64,000 bases of DNA from Heliocidaris erythrogramma. Lineage: Eukaryota; Echinodermata; Echinoidea; Camarodonta; Echinometridae. How positions within the stretch are numbered: the first letter of the stretch is position 1; the number at the start of each line of letters is the position of its first letter. This document shows, piece after piece, positions 50,350 through 61,170 of this stretch. The notes under the pieces are model-generated. The model did not search any database, was not told where the DNA came from, and saw only the letters and a program-made list of their open reading frames with translations. The translations under genes were made by a program, and so were the position numbers. The stretch is from NCBI GenBank assembly GCA_025617745.1, contig CM046873.1, positions 25,465,547 through 25,529,546 on the forward strand, read 5' to 3'.

Positions 50350-51284
50350 TGAGATTACAATTCCAATGGGAATTTCAAAGCAACCTGCCCGTCTGGTTGT
50401 TGACTGCTCCTTTTTTTTAACCAAAATGGGGAAAGCTCACCAAACACCTCATGGCCAGCCCGCCCCTGCGCACAAATCCATGGAAGTTGATGCTCACGTC
50501 CATGAAAAATATTGACCGTTTTTTATCAATTGAATAATGTAAAGATGTCGTCATGATCCGCTTGCATAATCTGCTTAGCCATGAAACCTATACAAGAAAA
50601 AGAAAAAGGAGGGGGGGGGGGGGGCTCTTTTAAAACCCAAATATATAATCCTGTGTCTTCCTACAAATGACTTCAACACACATTCTGCAATAAATAATGT
50701 TCAATCTACCTTTTTTTTCCAAGGGGCGCTTTTTTCTTCAGTATAAGCTCACCTTAACCTGGCAAGGGATTATAGGCAGCCCCTGGGCTGACAGGAAGTG
50801 TAAAGCATGTATATGATAATGCTGTATGATGTTTGACATTTTCAGGCGTCATACGTCAATAACACCTGGCGTCATGGGTATCGATCCTCAGGGCAGACTT
50901 TATGGGGTCTCAATTTCGTCTTGAAGCCCCTCAAAGTTTTTTCTATAATTAAGGTATACAATGCTCGTTAACAAAACACGCATAACACGTATTATGCCAT
51001 GTTTGCTTAAACCATTGCTATAATTTTGTTCCTTTGAAAAACAACATAAAATGTGATTAATTAACTGATTACCAAATGTGTTTTATTCCATATAAAGATC
51101 AAAATTTTGCTTGTGTGTTTGTTTGTTTGTTTGTTTCTAGCCTACTCCGAGTAAAAATATAATAGGTTAAATCTTTTGAATTCAATGACAAATGCAACTT
51201 TCGCATTTATGAATCTAAATACTAAAACTATTGACAATTTGTTAGTGAAATATGGAAATGCCAATTTCTTATTGGTACCTCATC

Positions 51285-51311
51285 GGGGGTGGGGGGGGGG
51301 GGGGGGGGGGG
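51285..51311. repeat. Poly-G run
   Basis: Five G, one T, then 21 consecutive G; potential G-quadruplex. A short (ATT)n run follows at 51343-51361. Confidence 0.95.
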
Positions 51312-51534
51312 TATAGTGTAAGAGTGGTGCGCCAAACTTTACATTATTATTATTATTATTATAAGCGATAGAGGCAGGTTGCACGTCTTATGTTTGTGAT
51401 ACCTAAGACATGTAAGATAATATCTCCAGTCCTGGTATAGAAAAATTATATTCATTAAAAGGAACAGGAAGGGGTTTGATCGATGTTATGTCCTTAATAT
51501 GTTTTCAAACTAGCTATTTCATCTATATCGTTTC

Positions 51535-51673
51535 TTTCTACCGGTACGCATTTATCATGGTTATCCCCACGTGGGTCGAAAGGTAGATGAATATCCTATC
51601 AAAGGTCATTGGTGCCGCGGCAGTGTACCTCGTGACAAATACCCCGCTGACTTACCCACTAGACCGCCACACC
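51535..51673 (-). repeat. tRNA-derived SINE, degraded
   Basis: The minus strand from 51673 reads GGTGTGGCGGTCTAGTGGGT with an A-box-like core, and the 3' GCGGCACC (51611-51618) can pair with the 5' GGTGTGGC as an acceptor-stem relic. The intervening tRNA-like part is shortened to 63 bases and the B-box is gone. The body (AATGACCTTTGATAGG onwards) resembles the SINE at 62.5 kb. Confidence 0.55.
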
Positions 51674-51973
51674 GTACCTTAAGGACATGAAAGATATATC
51701 GTTCACACTTTCAAATTTTCAAAAGAAATTTCAGGTACCCAATGAATATGGCAACTTTTTTGTTTGCTTGTCTGTTTGTTTGTTTGTTTTTTTGTTTGTT
51801 GTTCATGTTGTATGTTTGATATCAAGGAAGAGCAGAATGAAAAGGGGAGTGGAAAGTTTACCCCTATTTGACGAAAACATGCGGCTTTTTCATTGCAATT
51901 ATGACCTGATGACACTAATGATCTCAAGTATCAATTTAGTTGTGACGTAACATTTTATGATTGCCACATTCTG

Positions 51974-52001
51974 CCCCCCCCCCCCCCCCCCCAAAAAAAA
52001 A
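51974..52001. repeat. Poly-C/poly-A compound run
   Basis: Nineteen C followed by nine A. Confidence 0.95.
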
Positions 52002-52379
52002 TCATTCTTTTCATTCTTAGAAATTATAAAGCCGATGCTTTTTAATGAATATTTTCCTCAACTTTGAAATGAAGAGTTATAATGAAAACACCGTTCATTT
52101 CCTTTTTCGATATATTCTGTAGTCATTAATATGCCAATGGACAAAAATGAAGGTAGGATTTGTAAGCGATTAATCACTGCTGCGGTTCTTCAATTTTGTT
52201 TTTCAAAGAAGAAATAAAAGAATAGAGATTTAGGATGATACAGCAAATCGCGTGACAATAGGAAAGTACACTCACCCCCCTCCACCAAGATTCCCCTCGT
52301 TAACGTAACAGTTGGTGCCTTTGTCATGTAAAATAATGCCCCGAGTTCTCCCCTTTTTACTCTTTTCCATTTTTTAGCC

Positions 52380-52720
52380 GAGTCTTCTCGTTTTTACCGA
52401 GTCATGGTTCCACTCTCCGCGTTCCGGAGAGAGGTGGCTAACTGGATCTGGCAGAGGAAGGTGTTCGAGTGTCTCCGCTCATTACGGGGTACTGCTATGG
52501 CGAGGGTGGGTGCAAACGTGAAAGCCTATGAGTGGGTCTAATGGCCGATTTCCTGGGAGAGCGCTCCGCTCGTCTTTTGACGGCCGGCGAAAATGAGATG
52601 TGACAGCTTCTCCGCGGGAAAGGTGGTATGCCGCCCTCTTGCGTTCTAACGTGAATGTGGCGCATGACATCACTAACAGGAGTTTGTTGAATTAGCCAAT
52701 AACGATCTCATTTTACAAAG
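52380..52720. promoter_or_regulatory. GC-rich unique block downstream of the gene, candidate cis-regulatory element
   Basis: About 340 bases with many CG dinucleotides and almost no simple repeat, in contrast to its flanks. The minus frame 52482-52673 has no recognisable domain. It could be a distal regulatory element, a promoter or an unrecognised exon. Confidence 0.2.
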
Positions 52721-53024
52721 ACCAAGTTACAACTAATTGGCTGATGATTGCAAATTTGGCGCTTGCTGCGGCTTGTAGAAAAAAATACGTGAATTGGCTA
52801 GGTGTGACAAAAGGATAACCACAAGGATGGTAATATGTAGATGAACGATGAAAGTAGAGGCAATGAAATGGGTTGAAAGATCTCTGAATTTTGTTTTGTT
52901 CCTTAAACAAAAATGTTAAAAATCAAGCTACATGTATATGGATATCATACAAAATTATTATTTCTTAGCTTTAATATGATTAACTATTCAGAAATAAAGG
53001 ATATTGATGTAGATGTGGTCAGGG

Positions 53025-53618
53025 GTGTCGATCCGTGTTCACGATATGGCGGGGGGGGGGGGGAAGGATGACCGGCGAAGGAGCGAAGCCAGTGGGCGTA
53101 TGTTATATTTGGCAGGAGCCATATGAAACTTACATGATATAACGAGCAAAGCAATTACATCCTTATTTTTTTTTTTTAACCCTTGAAGCTTTTTAAGAAC
53201 TATATAGGCCTAAATTTTGTGCGGGAGGGGGGTATCCAATCCCACACCAGGGACTTTTTCAAAAATCTGTGTATAAAACTTGCATTTCAGAGCATCCAAA
53301 AATGTTTTTTAATGAAAAGAAGGAATGCACGGATCTACGCCAATGGACGGAACCCCTCAATTGAGAATAACAATGCGAGCGAACGAATTTTCTTCGATAG
53401 TTTGGAAAGTCTTATTTCCTTACTTCTAATAATTAAAAAATGTGATGGCATTTCAAGATCAAACATAATGAGTTTGGATAATTATTAGTTTTAAATTAAT
53501 GTATCATAATTCTTATTCATTTTATTAAAAATATTGGGGGGGGGCATCCCCCAACCTCAATTTTTTTGGGGGATATATACCCCCCCCCCCCCCCCCCCCC
53601 ATCCCCCGGGATCGACAC
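53025..53618. mobile_element. Possible transposon bounded by GTGTCGATCC inverted repeat and poly-G/poly-C
   Basis: Left GTGTCGATCC (53025-53034) is followed closely by 13 G (53051-53063). The right end has a C run (53580-53600) and then GGATCGACAC (53609-53618). The two ends are therefore inverted repeats including the homopolymer. A further G run and CATCCCCC lie at 53535-53552. No transposase frame is seen; the 101-codon frame at 53183-53488 has no domain. Confidence 0.45.
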
Positions 53619-54472
53619 ACATGGACGTGGTGACGATTTAAAGAGAAGAATGGTTCTCTTTAACTACGATTTTATCAGTTCGGGGGATCATAGCCATTCA
53701 GGGGGAAAAGTCATCCTCCTTTAAATATATATTTTCTTGAATCTTCCCTCTACTTTCTATATAGGTACTGTTGACCTTTGCGGTTGTAAATAATTTTCCA
53801 TCTTTTTTTAACAATCTTGGATTCACCTCTGCAAAATGGGGATCGTTAAACCGTGCATAGATTCCTTTTTCACAAACAAACTTTTGGTAATTTTCAGACA
53901 AAAAAGACAAAACTAAGTTCGATATTACACGCTCCGGAATTTACAAATCTTATATCATTAGAATTATATGAGCGGGAGTAGACAAATTGTTGAAAATGAA
54001 TGTTTCGTCCAGTCAAGAATCGTCAGTATCAGCTATAAGTTCAATTGATTATTTTTTCGAAAATAATGTAATCATTGTGCATTCATTATGAAATGGACAA
54101 ATTCTTAAATGTTTTAGTTTAATACCCTTATTGACATTTTCAATATCATTTCATAAGAAACATATTCTAAGTGATATCCAAGTGTATTTCTGTAACTGTC
54201 ATTACTTTGTTTTTCTTCAACCTGACATTCGAAGTTTTATCATTATATGCATTAAAATAATTGTTAACAGTGCCTCGTGTCATCCCAAATCCATTTCACT
54301 TTTACAATTGCATTCATATATATTTTTTCGTCATTAGCCTTATTGAGAATCAGTAAAGTAAGCTTCTACCGTGTCAGTAAGCTGTTAACATCAAATTAAG
54401 TTGACATGTTCATCCTGCAATATAACACAATTATTTCTTTAAATTTATTATGTGTATTTTACCCACAGGCTT

Positions 54473-54510
54473 ACAGCCCTCAGGCTGTAGAGGGGGTACA
54501 AAACCCCCTC
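54473..54510. repeat. Two adjacent short hairpins
   Basis: ACAGCC/GGCTGT with a 4-base loop (54473-54488), then GAGGGGG/CCCCCTC with a 7-base loop (54490-54510). Both are perfect and one base apart. The role is unknown. Confidence 0.5.
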
Positions 54511-55070
54511 CTCTTTTCTCGCCTCCCTGCCCCCATATTCCCAGCGCACCGCAAAATAAATCATATCATGAATCATACTTTATTCATAAGCGCCCATCAA
54601 TCTCGGAAATTCGATTTAGACCTCTCGCCACTAAAAAAACTACCTATTCTGGTGCAAACCTGCTTCAAAGCGGCTCAAAAGAATCGGAACTGACAACCCG
54701 ACAATAGACGTTAAATTTGTACAAATTCGTCTTAATGAAATTGGCTGGTTTTACACGATGACAACGGGAAAAATGGTAATCTCCCAAATCGTGTTAAGGA
54801 GATCAATACAAAAATTCGATTTGATTGTGCGTTTTGGGGGTATTGTTGGCAGTATTTAAAGAACAATTTCATCATGAGTCCCAACTGTTGGTTGGTAATT
54901 TGATGCTGATGTATTCTGATGCTAATATTATTATGTTAACCCTAACCAAATAAGTTGATTCTTGGGTTCTCTTCAGTCAAGCGACGTTGGAGGTATAGAT
55001 ATAAACCGGAAGGATGCGCAATTACAAAGGTAAAATGAATTTGCATAATGTTACGTGGGAGTGGGAATGT

Positions 55071-55072
55071 GA

Positions 55073-55123
<51 letters not shown>
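55071..55123. repeat. GT-GA-G compound microsatellite
   Basis: (GT)n passing into (GA)n and then nine G. CT-rich sequence follows at 55135-55270. Confidence 0.95.
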
Positions 55124-55980
55124 ACTACAGGGAACCTCTGTCTCTCCTTTTCTCTCAATATTTCCCCAAATATGTCTCTCGCTTTTTCTCTCTCGCATTC
55201 TCCATTCTCTCGATCACTTTCTTCTCTCTCTATCTCTCTCTCTATCTGTCTCTATCCTTCTCTCTCTTTTTTTTTAAATTTAAATGGTTATATTTTGAAA
55301 TGGAGGATTATCCAGAGAAATACACACAAAAAATATTAATAATGATAATTAAAATAATTATAACTGCAAATAAACACAAGAAATGTAGGCCTTCCTTATA
55401 TTCAGAAATAAAAGACAATAACTCTTTTTGCCAAATTAATTTTTTTGTCAGAATTGCCGAATAAATTTGCCATGTTTAAGTGAACACAGAAATCCGTCTC
55501 CTTTTGACCAATTGCAGACATGGAATTTCTACCTGTATACAGCTAGCCGTAACATATACCTCCCTACTTCATTTCAACGGTCTGATGTGTTGCAGTCCCT
55601 CTTCTGATTGACATCATAGATGGCGCTGTTGTCAAAAAAGTTTTGAGCCCATCGTTTGTGAACCCTGCATCCTCACAGATTTGGTTTATTCCCCTACACT
55701 GCTCTTTCTTTACACGCTTATCGCACACAGAGCGCGACTCTACTAATCGCGCGAACCCCAAAATTTCACCCGTCGAAAAACGGCTGTGAGAGTGAAGTTG
55801 TAAAGGACTGTTCTTGTTTTAGCGTTGAGGGTGTCGATTCGCTTGATACGGAGACAGTCCAGGCAGTGAACTACCTCACAGACCGAATATTGCCGCAAAC
55901 TTCAAAGTGCTTGGTCATTTGGTGGGATCTAGCACTTTGACGCGGTCGCTGATTCGTTGCAAGTGGAATATAATGCTTCA

Positions 55981-55994
55981 CCCCCCCCCCCCCC
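55981..55994. repeat. Poly-C run (14)
   Basis: Fourteen C at the head of a pyrimidine-rich stretch. Confidence 0.95.
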
Positions 55995-56096
55995 TTCTCC
56001 CTCATCCCTTTTCTCTCATCCTCTCAATCCCCTCTTCCGCTCCTGCGTTTATTTAAGGACTTGTCTACAAACACTTTAAAGTTGTTTTCTTCCAGG

Positions 56097-56342
56097 ATTC
56101 TCTCTATCTCTCTTTCTCTTTCTTAGTAATTGCCCCTCCACTCTTTTTCATCTCTCTTCTCCTTTCTCACTATATATCTATTCCTTTCATTTTCTCTCTA
56201 TCTTTCCTTTTCTCACTCTCTCTATGTCCCTTTTAATATCACTCCCTCTGCATATCCACATCACCCCCCCCCCCCTCTCGACTTCCTGTCTCTTGCCATC
56301 TCTCTCCATCTCTCTGTCTCTCCCTCTCTCATTCTCTTTCAC
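56097..56342. repeat. CT-rich tract
   Basis: Long pyrimidine-biased stretch with CTCT repeats and 13 C at 56263-56275. Overlapping Ser/Leu/Pro frames (56130-56546) arise from this composition. Confidence 0.85.
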
Positions 56343-56550
56343 TCATTTGCCAAAAAAATCTATATCAAAACTTGTGGGATCGTGTGTTCAAGCTCCTGTG
56401 TTAAATTGGTCATTATTGGAAGCCAGAGAGCCCTACCCTTTTTAGCGCATAATTATATAGTTCATGGAGCAGCTATTCCATGTTCTTTAATCTTTTCAAA
56501 GCTTTATTCATCAGTATTCATCCATGTCTCTCATTTATATGTATAGTGTA

Positions 56551-56993
56551 TTGTTAGTGTTGACCTCGTGGCCTGTTGGCCGACCGAGACAGAGCATTCA
56601 AAATATCACGCCTTTTTCACTGTAAACATGGTAAATATTCTGTCATATGTTGTTGTTTTTTTTGCGTGCTCAGAACCGTGACGTGAAATCTCACACCAAA
56701 TGGACGGTGGGAAAATATAAACCAAACTGAATCAAGTAAAATAAAACCAGGTATGGACACAACACTGACATTGTGGATCCCATTGATCAACAAAATACCA
56801 ACACACAGATCCTAATATACGCATGTATTAATATTCAAAATCGCGTCAATATACACATCTTGTCTTTAGATGAAAGAAGCAGAGAAATTCAAGAAACAGA
56901 TCAGCATGAGCAGTGAAGGTTTGAGCAAAAGCCGATAAGAAATAAGTTATGAACTTTTGAAGTTGTAATCAATCAAGCACAAACTGGCAACTC
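56551..56993 (+). repeat. Tandem repeat copy 1 of an unclassified element
   Basis: This 443-base copy begins TTGTTAGTGTTGACCTCGTG and ends AAACTGGCAACTC. It matches 57167-57634 almost base for base, apart from a deletion of about 33 bases after GACCGAGA and a few small indels and substitutions. The period is 616. The high identity suggests a recent duplication or two recent insertions. No coding frame. Confidence 0.85.
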
Positions 56994-57125
56994 ATACGGA
57001 TTTTGAGTACAAACATATGCGCAATGACTTTATCTAAGCCTCATGTATGCCCTAAAACGGAAAAATCATTAATAGTTTTAATGCATAACCTTTCCAATGA
57101 TATTACAATATGAATACCTACTGCC

Positions 57126-57160
57126 CACGAGACTGACAATGTCAGTCTCTCGGTCTCGTG
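57126..57160. repeat. Nested hairpins between the tandem copies
   Basis: GAGACTGACA/TGTCAGTCTC form a perfect 10-bp stem around a single A (57129-57149). An outer CACGAGAC (57126-57133) also pairs with GTCTCGTG (57153-57160). Two mutually exclusive stems share the left arm. It lies immediately before copy 2 and may be an element end. Confidence 0.6.
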
Positions 57161-57166
57161 CACGTT

Positions 57167-57634
57167 TTGTTAGTGTTGACCTCGTGGCCTGTTGGCCGAC
57201 CGAGATGAGAAAAATTGACCCATTCCAATTTGCGTGGACAGAGCATTCAAAATATCACTCCTTTTCACTGTAAACATGGTAAATATTCTGTCATATGTTG
57301 TTTTTTTTTGCGTGCTCAGAACCGTGACGTCTCACACCAAATGGACGGTGGGAAAATATAAACCAAACTGAATTAAGTAAAATAAAACCAGGTATGGACA
57401 CAACACTGACATTGTGGATCCCATTGATCAACAAAATACCAACACACAGATCCTAATATACGCATGTATTAATATTCAAAATCGCGTCAATATACACATC
57501 TTGTCTTTAGATGAAAGAAGCAGAGAAATTCAAGAAACAGATCAGCATGAGCAGTGAAGGTTTGAGCAAAATCCGATAAGAAATAAGTTATGAACTTTTG
57601 AAGTTGTAATCAATCAAGCACAAACTGGCAACTC
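57167..57634 (+). repeat. Tandem repeat copy 2 of an unclassified element
   Basis: This 468-base copy of the 56551 unit retains the 33-base segment missing from copy 1. It ends AAACTGGCAACTC, after which the flanks of the two copies differ (ATACGGATTTTGAG against CGTGACG). Confidence 0.85.
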
Positions 57635-58346
57635 CGTGACGTATTTTATTTGCCCTGTACCCCAACAATCATTAATTTCCATTTTCTCTAAAGAAAATAT
57701 TCAGTAATACCAAGGAGTTATCACAGAAAGGCACAAGTGAGACCGAATGAATCCCACTTGGCAGACGACAATAGAATCGCAGACGAGAGTCGACTCCGAG
57801 AGAACGACCATTTCGTTCATGTATTTTCTATTATGATGACACGCGTTGACACTCTAATGACAAGGTGGGTCTTGATCAAAAAGATATGTTCTTTCCGAAG
57901 AGATATGTTTCAAATGTCGCAGGGTTTCGGAACATATTACTACATAAATATGAAAATGATATCTAAAATATTGATATTTATAGAAAACATGTCAAAACTC
58001 GTCCATTTCTGGACATATATTGTGACGAAATAAGCATCGGTGAATTTAGAATTTTGCGCAGCTCAAGATACAACCTACTGCGCATATAGTATTGAGAGCA
58101 ACAAACTCTACTGCGCATGGGTGAACTGATTGTTAGTTCACTTTCACTGAAAAATTGATTTCCCCACTGTTTTGTTGAGGTTGAGAGTCGGCACTGAACC
58201 CCGTTCTTCAAAGAGCGAGGGAGCTGTCAAGATCGAGCGATAAAAGCGGAGCGGTACTTTGCTTTCAGGTCTTATCTCTTGCGTTGCGTAACACTTTCGG
58301 TCGTAAAAATTCTGTTGTGAATCCAGGCCTGTGATAATTCCTTGGT

Positions 58347-58579
58347 CATACATGAGGCTTAGATAAAGTCATTGCGCATATGTTTGTACTCAAAACCTGT
58401 ATGAATCAAAGCTTCTTCCCTCATTAAAAAACCTCAGAAAATGACAATTTATGAGATATTCTGTACCAAGCAAATGGGCATGATAGGAGGGGACATCGCA
58501 ATATACGCTGCGGAGTTGCCAATTTGTGTTTTCTTATTTCTTATCGGATTTTGCTGAAACTTTCACTAATCTGTTTCTC
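58347..58579 (-). repeat. Inverted partial copies of the 56.5-57.6 kb element
   Basis: 58347-58404 is the reverse complement of 56992-57049 with few mismatches. 58512-58579 is the reverse complement of the tail of the tandem unit (GGAGTTGCCAA... against TTGGCAACTCC), with about 35 bases missing. The cluster is therefore a direct repeat plus an inverted copy about 0.7 kb away. Confidence 0.75.
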
Positions 58580-58599
58580 TCATTTTTCTTCTTTTATTC

Positions 58600-60890
58600 A
58601 AATCAATTCAAATCAGGGTGGACTTTGCCTTTAAATGATAAAGGTATATATCAAATATGACAATCAAATCCAAGGTGAAGTAATATTAATTTAATGTGTG
58701 TGAGGTATTTGGGATAATGTTTCTTATAATATAAATGCCGTGGAGCTAGAACTTTTTATTTTTCTTTTCTGCCTATGTGTCTCTGTGATTCCATCATATA
58801 TTATAATAAGAATGCCTGATATTAATATATTCAGGCTTGGCAGAAGCTTCAAAACTTTCCAGGTGGAGTATATTTCTTTTGTATTACGTTAAAAAATCCA
58901 GGTTCCTTTACAACAAAAGCCAAGAAAATAATTAAATTGTAGAAAGTTATTAATAAACGGTAGGCGTTATAAACTTTTCTTTTAATGAAGGGGCATCACA
59001 AAATCTAAATGTTAAGAAAAAAAAAACATTACTTTAATCTCTTTAACCTTTATGAATATGTTGAACAAAATATATTTATTGAAACTGCGCAATCAAATCA
59101 CATGAATAGATACAATGTTGTACAATGAAAACACTGAACATATTCTTTAATAGTTCATTAGCGAATCGTGAATAGGCATAATCCCAAGACGGCTGTACTC
59201 GGCATGCTCAGTAGTATGTTTCCAGGGGCTGTCTCTTATTCCATGTTAAATATAGACATACCCTGAAATCCGCATACTTGTTCTTATCATTGTCCCGTTG
59301 TTCCCGCATTCTACCAAGAAAAGTAACGAAGAAGACGACACTTGCAGGGATTTTTTCCCTCCTAAACCATATACCTGTCCGCCATCGTTGAACGAAATTT
59401 GAGATATAGCTACATAACACATTTGTACTAACCATGCCAATAACATTCCATTACGCCTTCTTGGTGTAAATAGCCAAATACCAGCTCGCTCCAGGATAAC
59501 AAAAGAAGTGTTCGAAAGGAAGACGGAGTTCTCCCCAGATACCGGATGTCGTGGGCCACAGGTACGAAAATGTTGCCGTAAAACGGTCGATTTCTTCATG
59601 CAAAAATAGCCAGGGAAGATATTCAGTGTAGAAGCCCGGATGCAAAATTTCAAAATGTCTTATGTTCCCGCGCATTTTTCCCGAGTAATAATTTCCCGCG
59701 TTCTAGGTGTTGCCCTTGTCCTTGTCCCGACATTCCCTTCCTCCTGGAAAGGTGCAAGGTGTGTTGATGTTCTCCACCATCAGCGAGAGGTGATCCAGGC
59801 TGGAAACTCGTTCCTCAATCTTCACTGTGGTGAGAAAAGTAAAAAAGAGAAAGATAGAGTGTGTTACGTGGAATTTAAACAGAAAGGTATTCTGGAATAG
59901 TATAAGCTGAGTATAGTCCCTTTGATCCGCTAATATCTTAAAGCGATACTTTACACATGACTCTGTCGGAATGTTTTTAGCGTGCGCCCTAGCCTGTATC
60001 ATTCGGGAGGAATAGCCATTTTCCACTATAATGAACAGAAGTGCTTTGTCGCTATTGTCTAAGCACTATCCACAGGGGGCGCTATCAAGAATAATAATAT
60101 GGGGATACAGAAATGGCACCTGTATCATATTGTATTCCTTGTCTAGGTAACTAAGTAAAGTTTTTGAAATGTAGGACAACGAGTAAGGAAGTTATGATTT
60201 TTTTTGTAACTTGAGATCTCTGATGAATTGAGGAATTTACATACTTTGAGTATGTGCTGTCATATATATATATATTTTTTTTTTGGTTGTTTTTCTAGTA
60301 GACCTTTCCTGCAATTTCCTGCAATTTGAATATATTGTTTTCGGATAATACATAATGAGCATTTATATCATATATCCTCTCATGAAAAAGTCAGTTCCAC
60401 TACGATTGAGAAAAGGAGATATTGTCATGATTGTGAGCAAGATGGAGGTACAAAATGAACGGATAAATGAAGTGTTAATTTTTAGAATAGGTTTACGTGA
60501 ATTTGAAGAAAAAGGCAGCAATAAACGGGTCTTTACAGAGCGTACATAGAAATGAGAAGGTAATTCATTTTGTCTGTATGAAATATTTAATAAATAGGTT
60601 CATTTCAAGCTGAATTTCATTGTACAGATTGAATGTAGTATTTATATTTTCGGGGTCTGCAATACACATCTTGCTGTCCGTGGGGAGAAGCGGAGAGTTA
60701 TTTTGTTATTTTTGAAGGAAAAGTGCAACGGAGAGAGGGCATCCAGTCATGACTTTGTGGCCGCGGTGCATTGGCGGATTCAAGAGGAGAAGCAGGAGAA
60801 CTGGTTTAAACCCCTTTATTCAAAGCCGACTCAGATGTATCATGCTCGTCCCATGCAGGCTTTGTGTGGGTAATTAAGTTTTTACAGGCA
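58600..60890. other. Intergenic DNA without recognised genes
   Basis: Open frames at 59246-59653 (minus, 135 codons), 59640-59900 (plus) and 59703-60026 (minus) overlap head to head and show no domain. An (AT)n run lies at 60262-60274. Nothing else is supported. Confidence 0.5.
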
Positions 60891-60896
60891 TGTATC

Positions 60897-61035
60897 CATC
60901 AGATATGGTTATTTACGTTTGGGGACCAACCGTTTACGTCACCATCCAAAGGACGCGACTGTGGATCGAATCTGTCAGAGGCAGTTAAAAGAAAAAGACA
61001 GAGAGCTGACCACTCGACCACTAAATCAACTCACA
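60897..61035 (-). repeat. tRNA-derived SINE fragment (Ser/Leu-type head)
   Basis: On the minus strand the sequence reads TAGTGGTCGAGTGGTCAGCT (A-box region) and later AGATTCGATCC (B-box region, about 60973), then GTCGCGTCCTTTGGATGG. The head resembles type II tRNAs (GGTCGAGTGG). It is followed on the plus strand by 12 C at 61036-61047. Confidence 0.5.
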
Positions 61036-61092
61036 CCCCCCCCCCCCTACGCCAACCCCAAACATGAAGGCTACCCATGAATTTTGGAGGGA

Positions 61093-61170
61093 GGTGGAAG
61101 GTGGCCTTATGGTTGGACTTTTGTTCATTCTATAAGCCTACAACGACCAGGATTCGAATCCCAGTAGCAT
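61093..61170 (+). repeat. tRNA-like SINE fragment
   Basis: Plus-strand GGTGGCCTTATGGTTGGACT followed by a B-box GGATTCGAATCCC at about 61150-61162. The spacing fits a tRNA-derived head in the opposite orientation to the neighbouring SINE. The anticodon arm is not convincing, so it is not called a tRNA. Confidence 0.5.

Noticed and set aside
55048..55464. 138-codon ORF with Arg/Glu and Ser/Leu stretches
   Set aside because: It is produced by GA and CT microsatellites.
59246..59653. 135-codon minus-strand ORF
   Set aside because: No recognisable domain, overlapping frames on both strands, no splice or promoter context; length compatible with chance. A protein search could overturn this.
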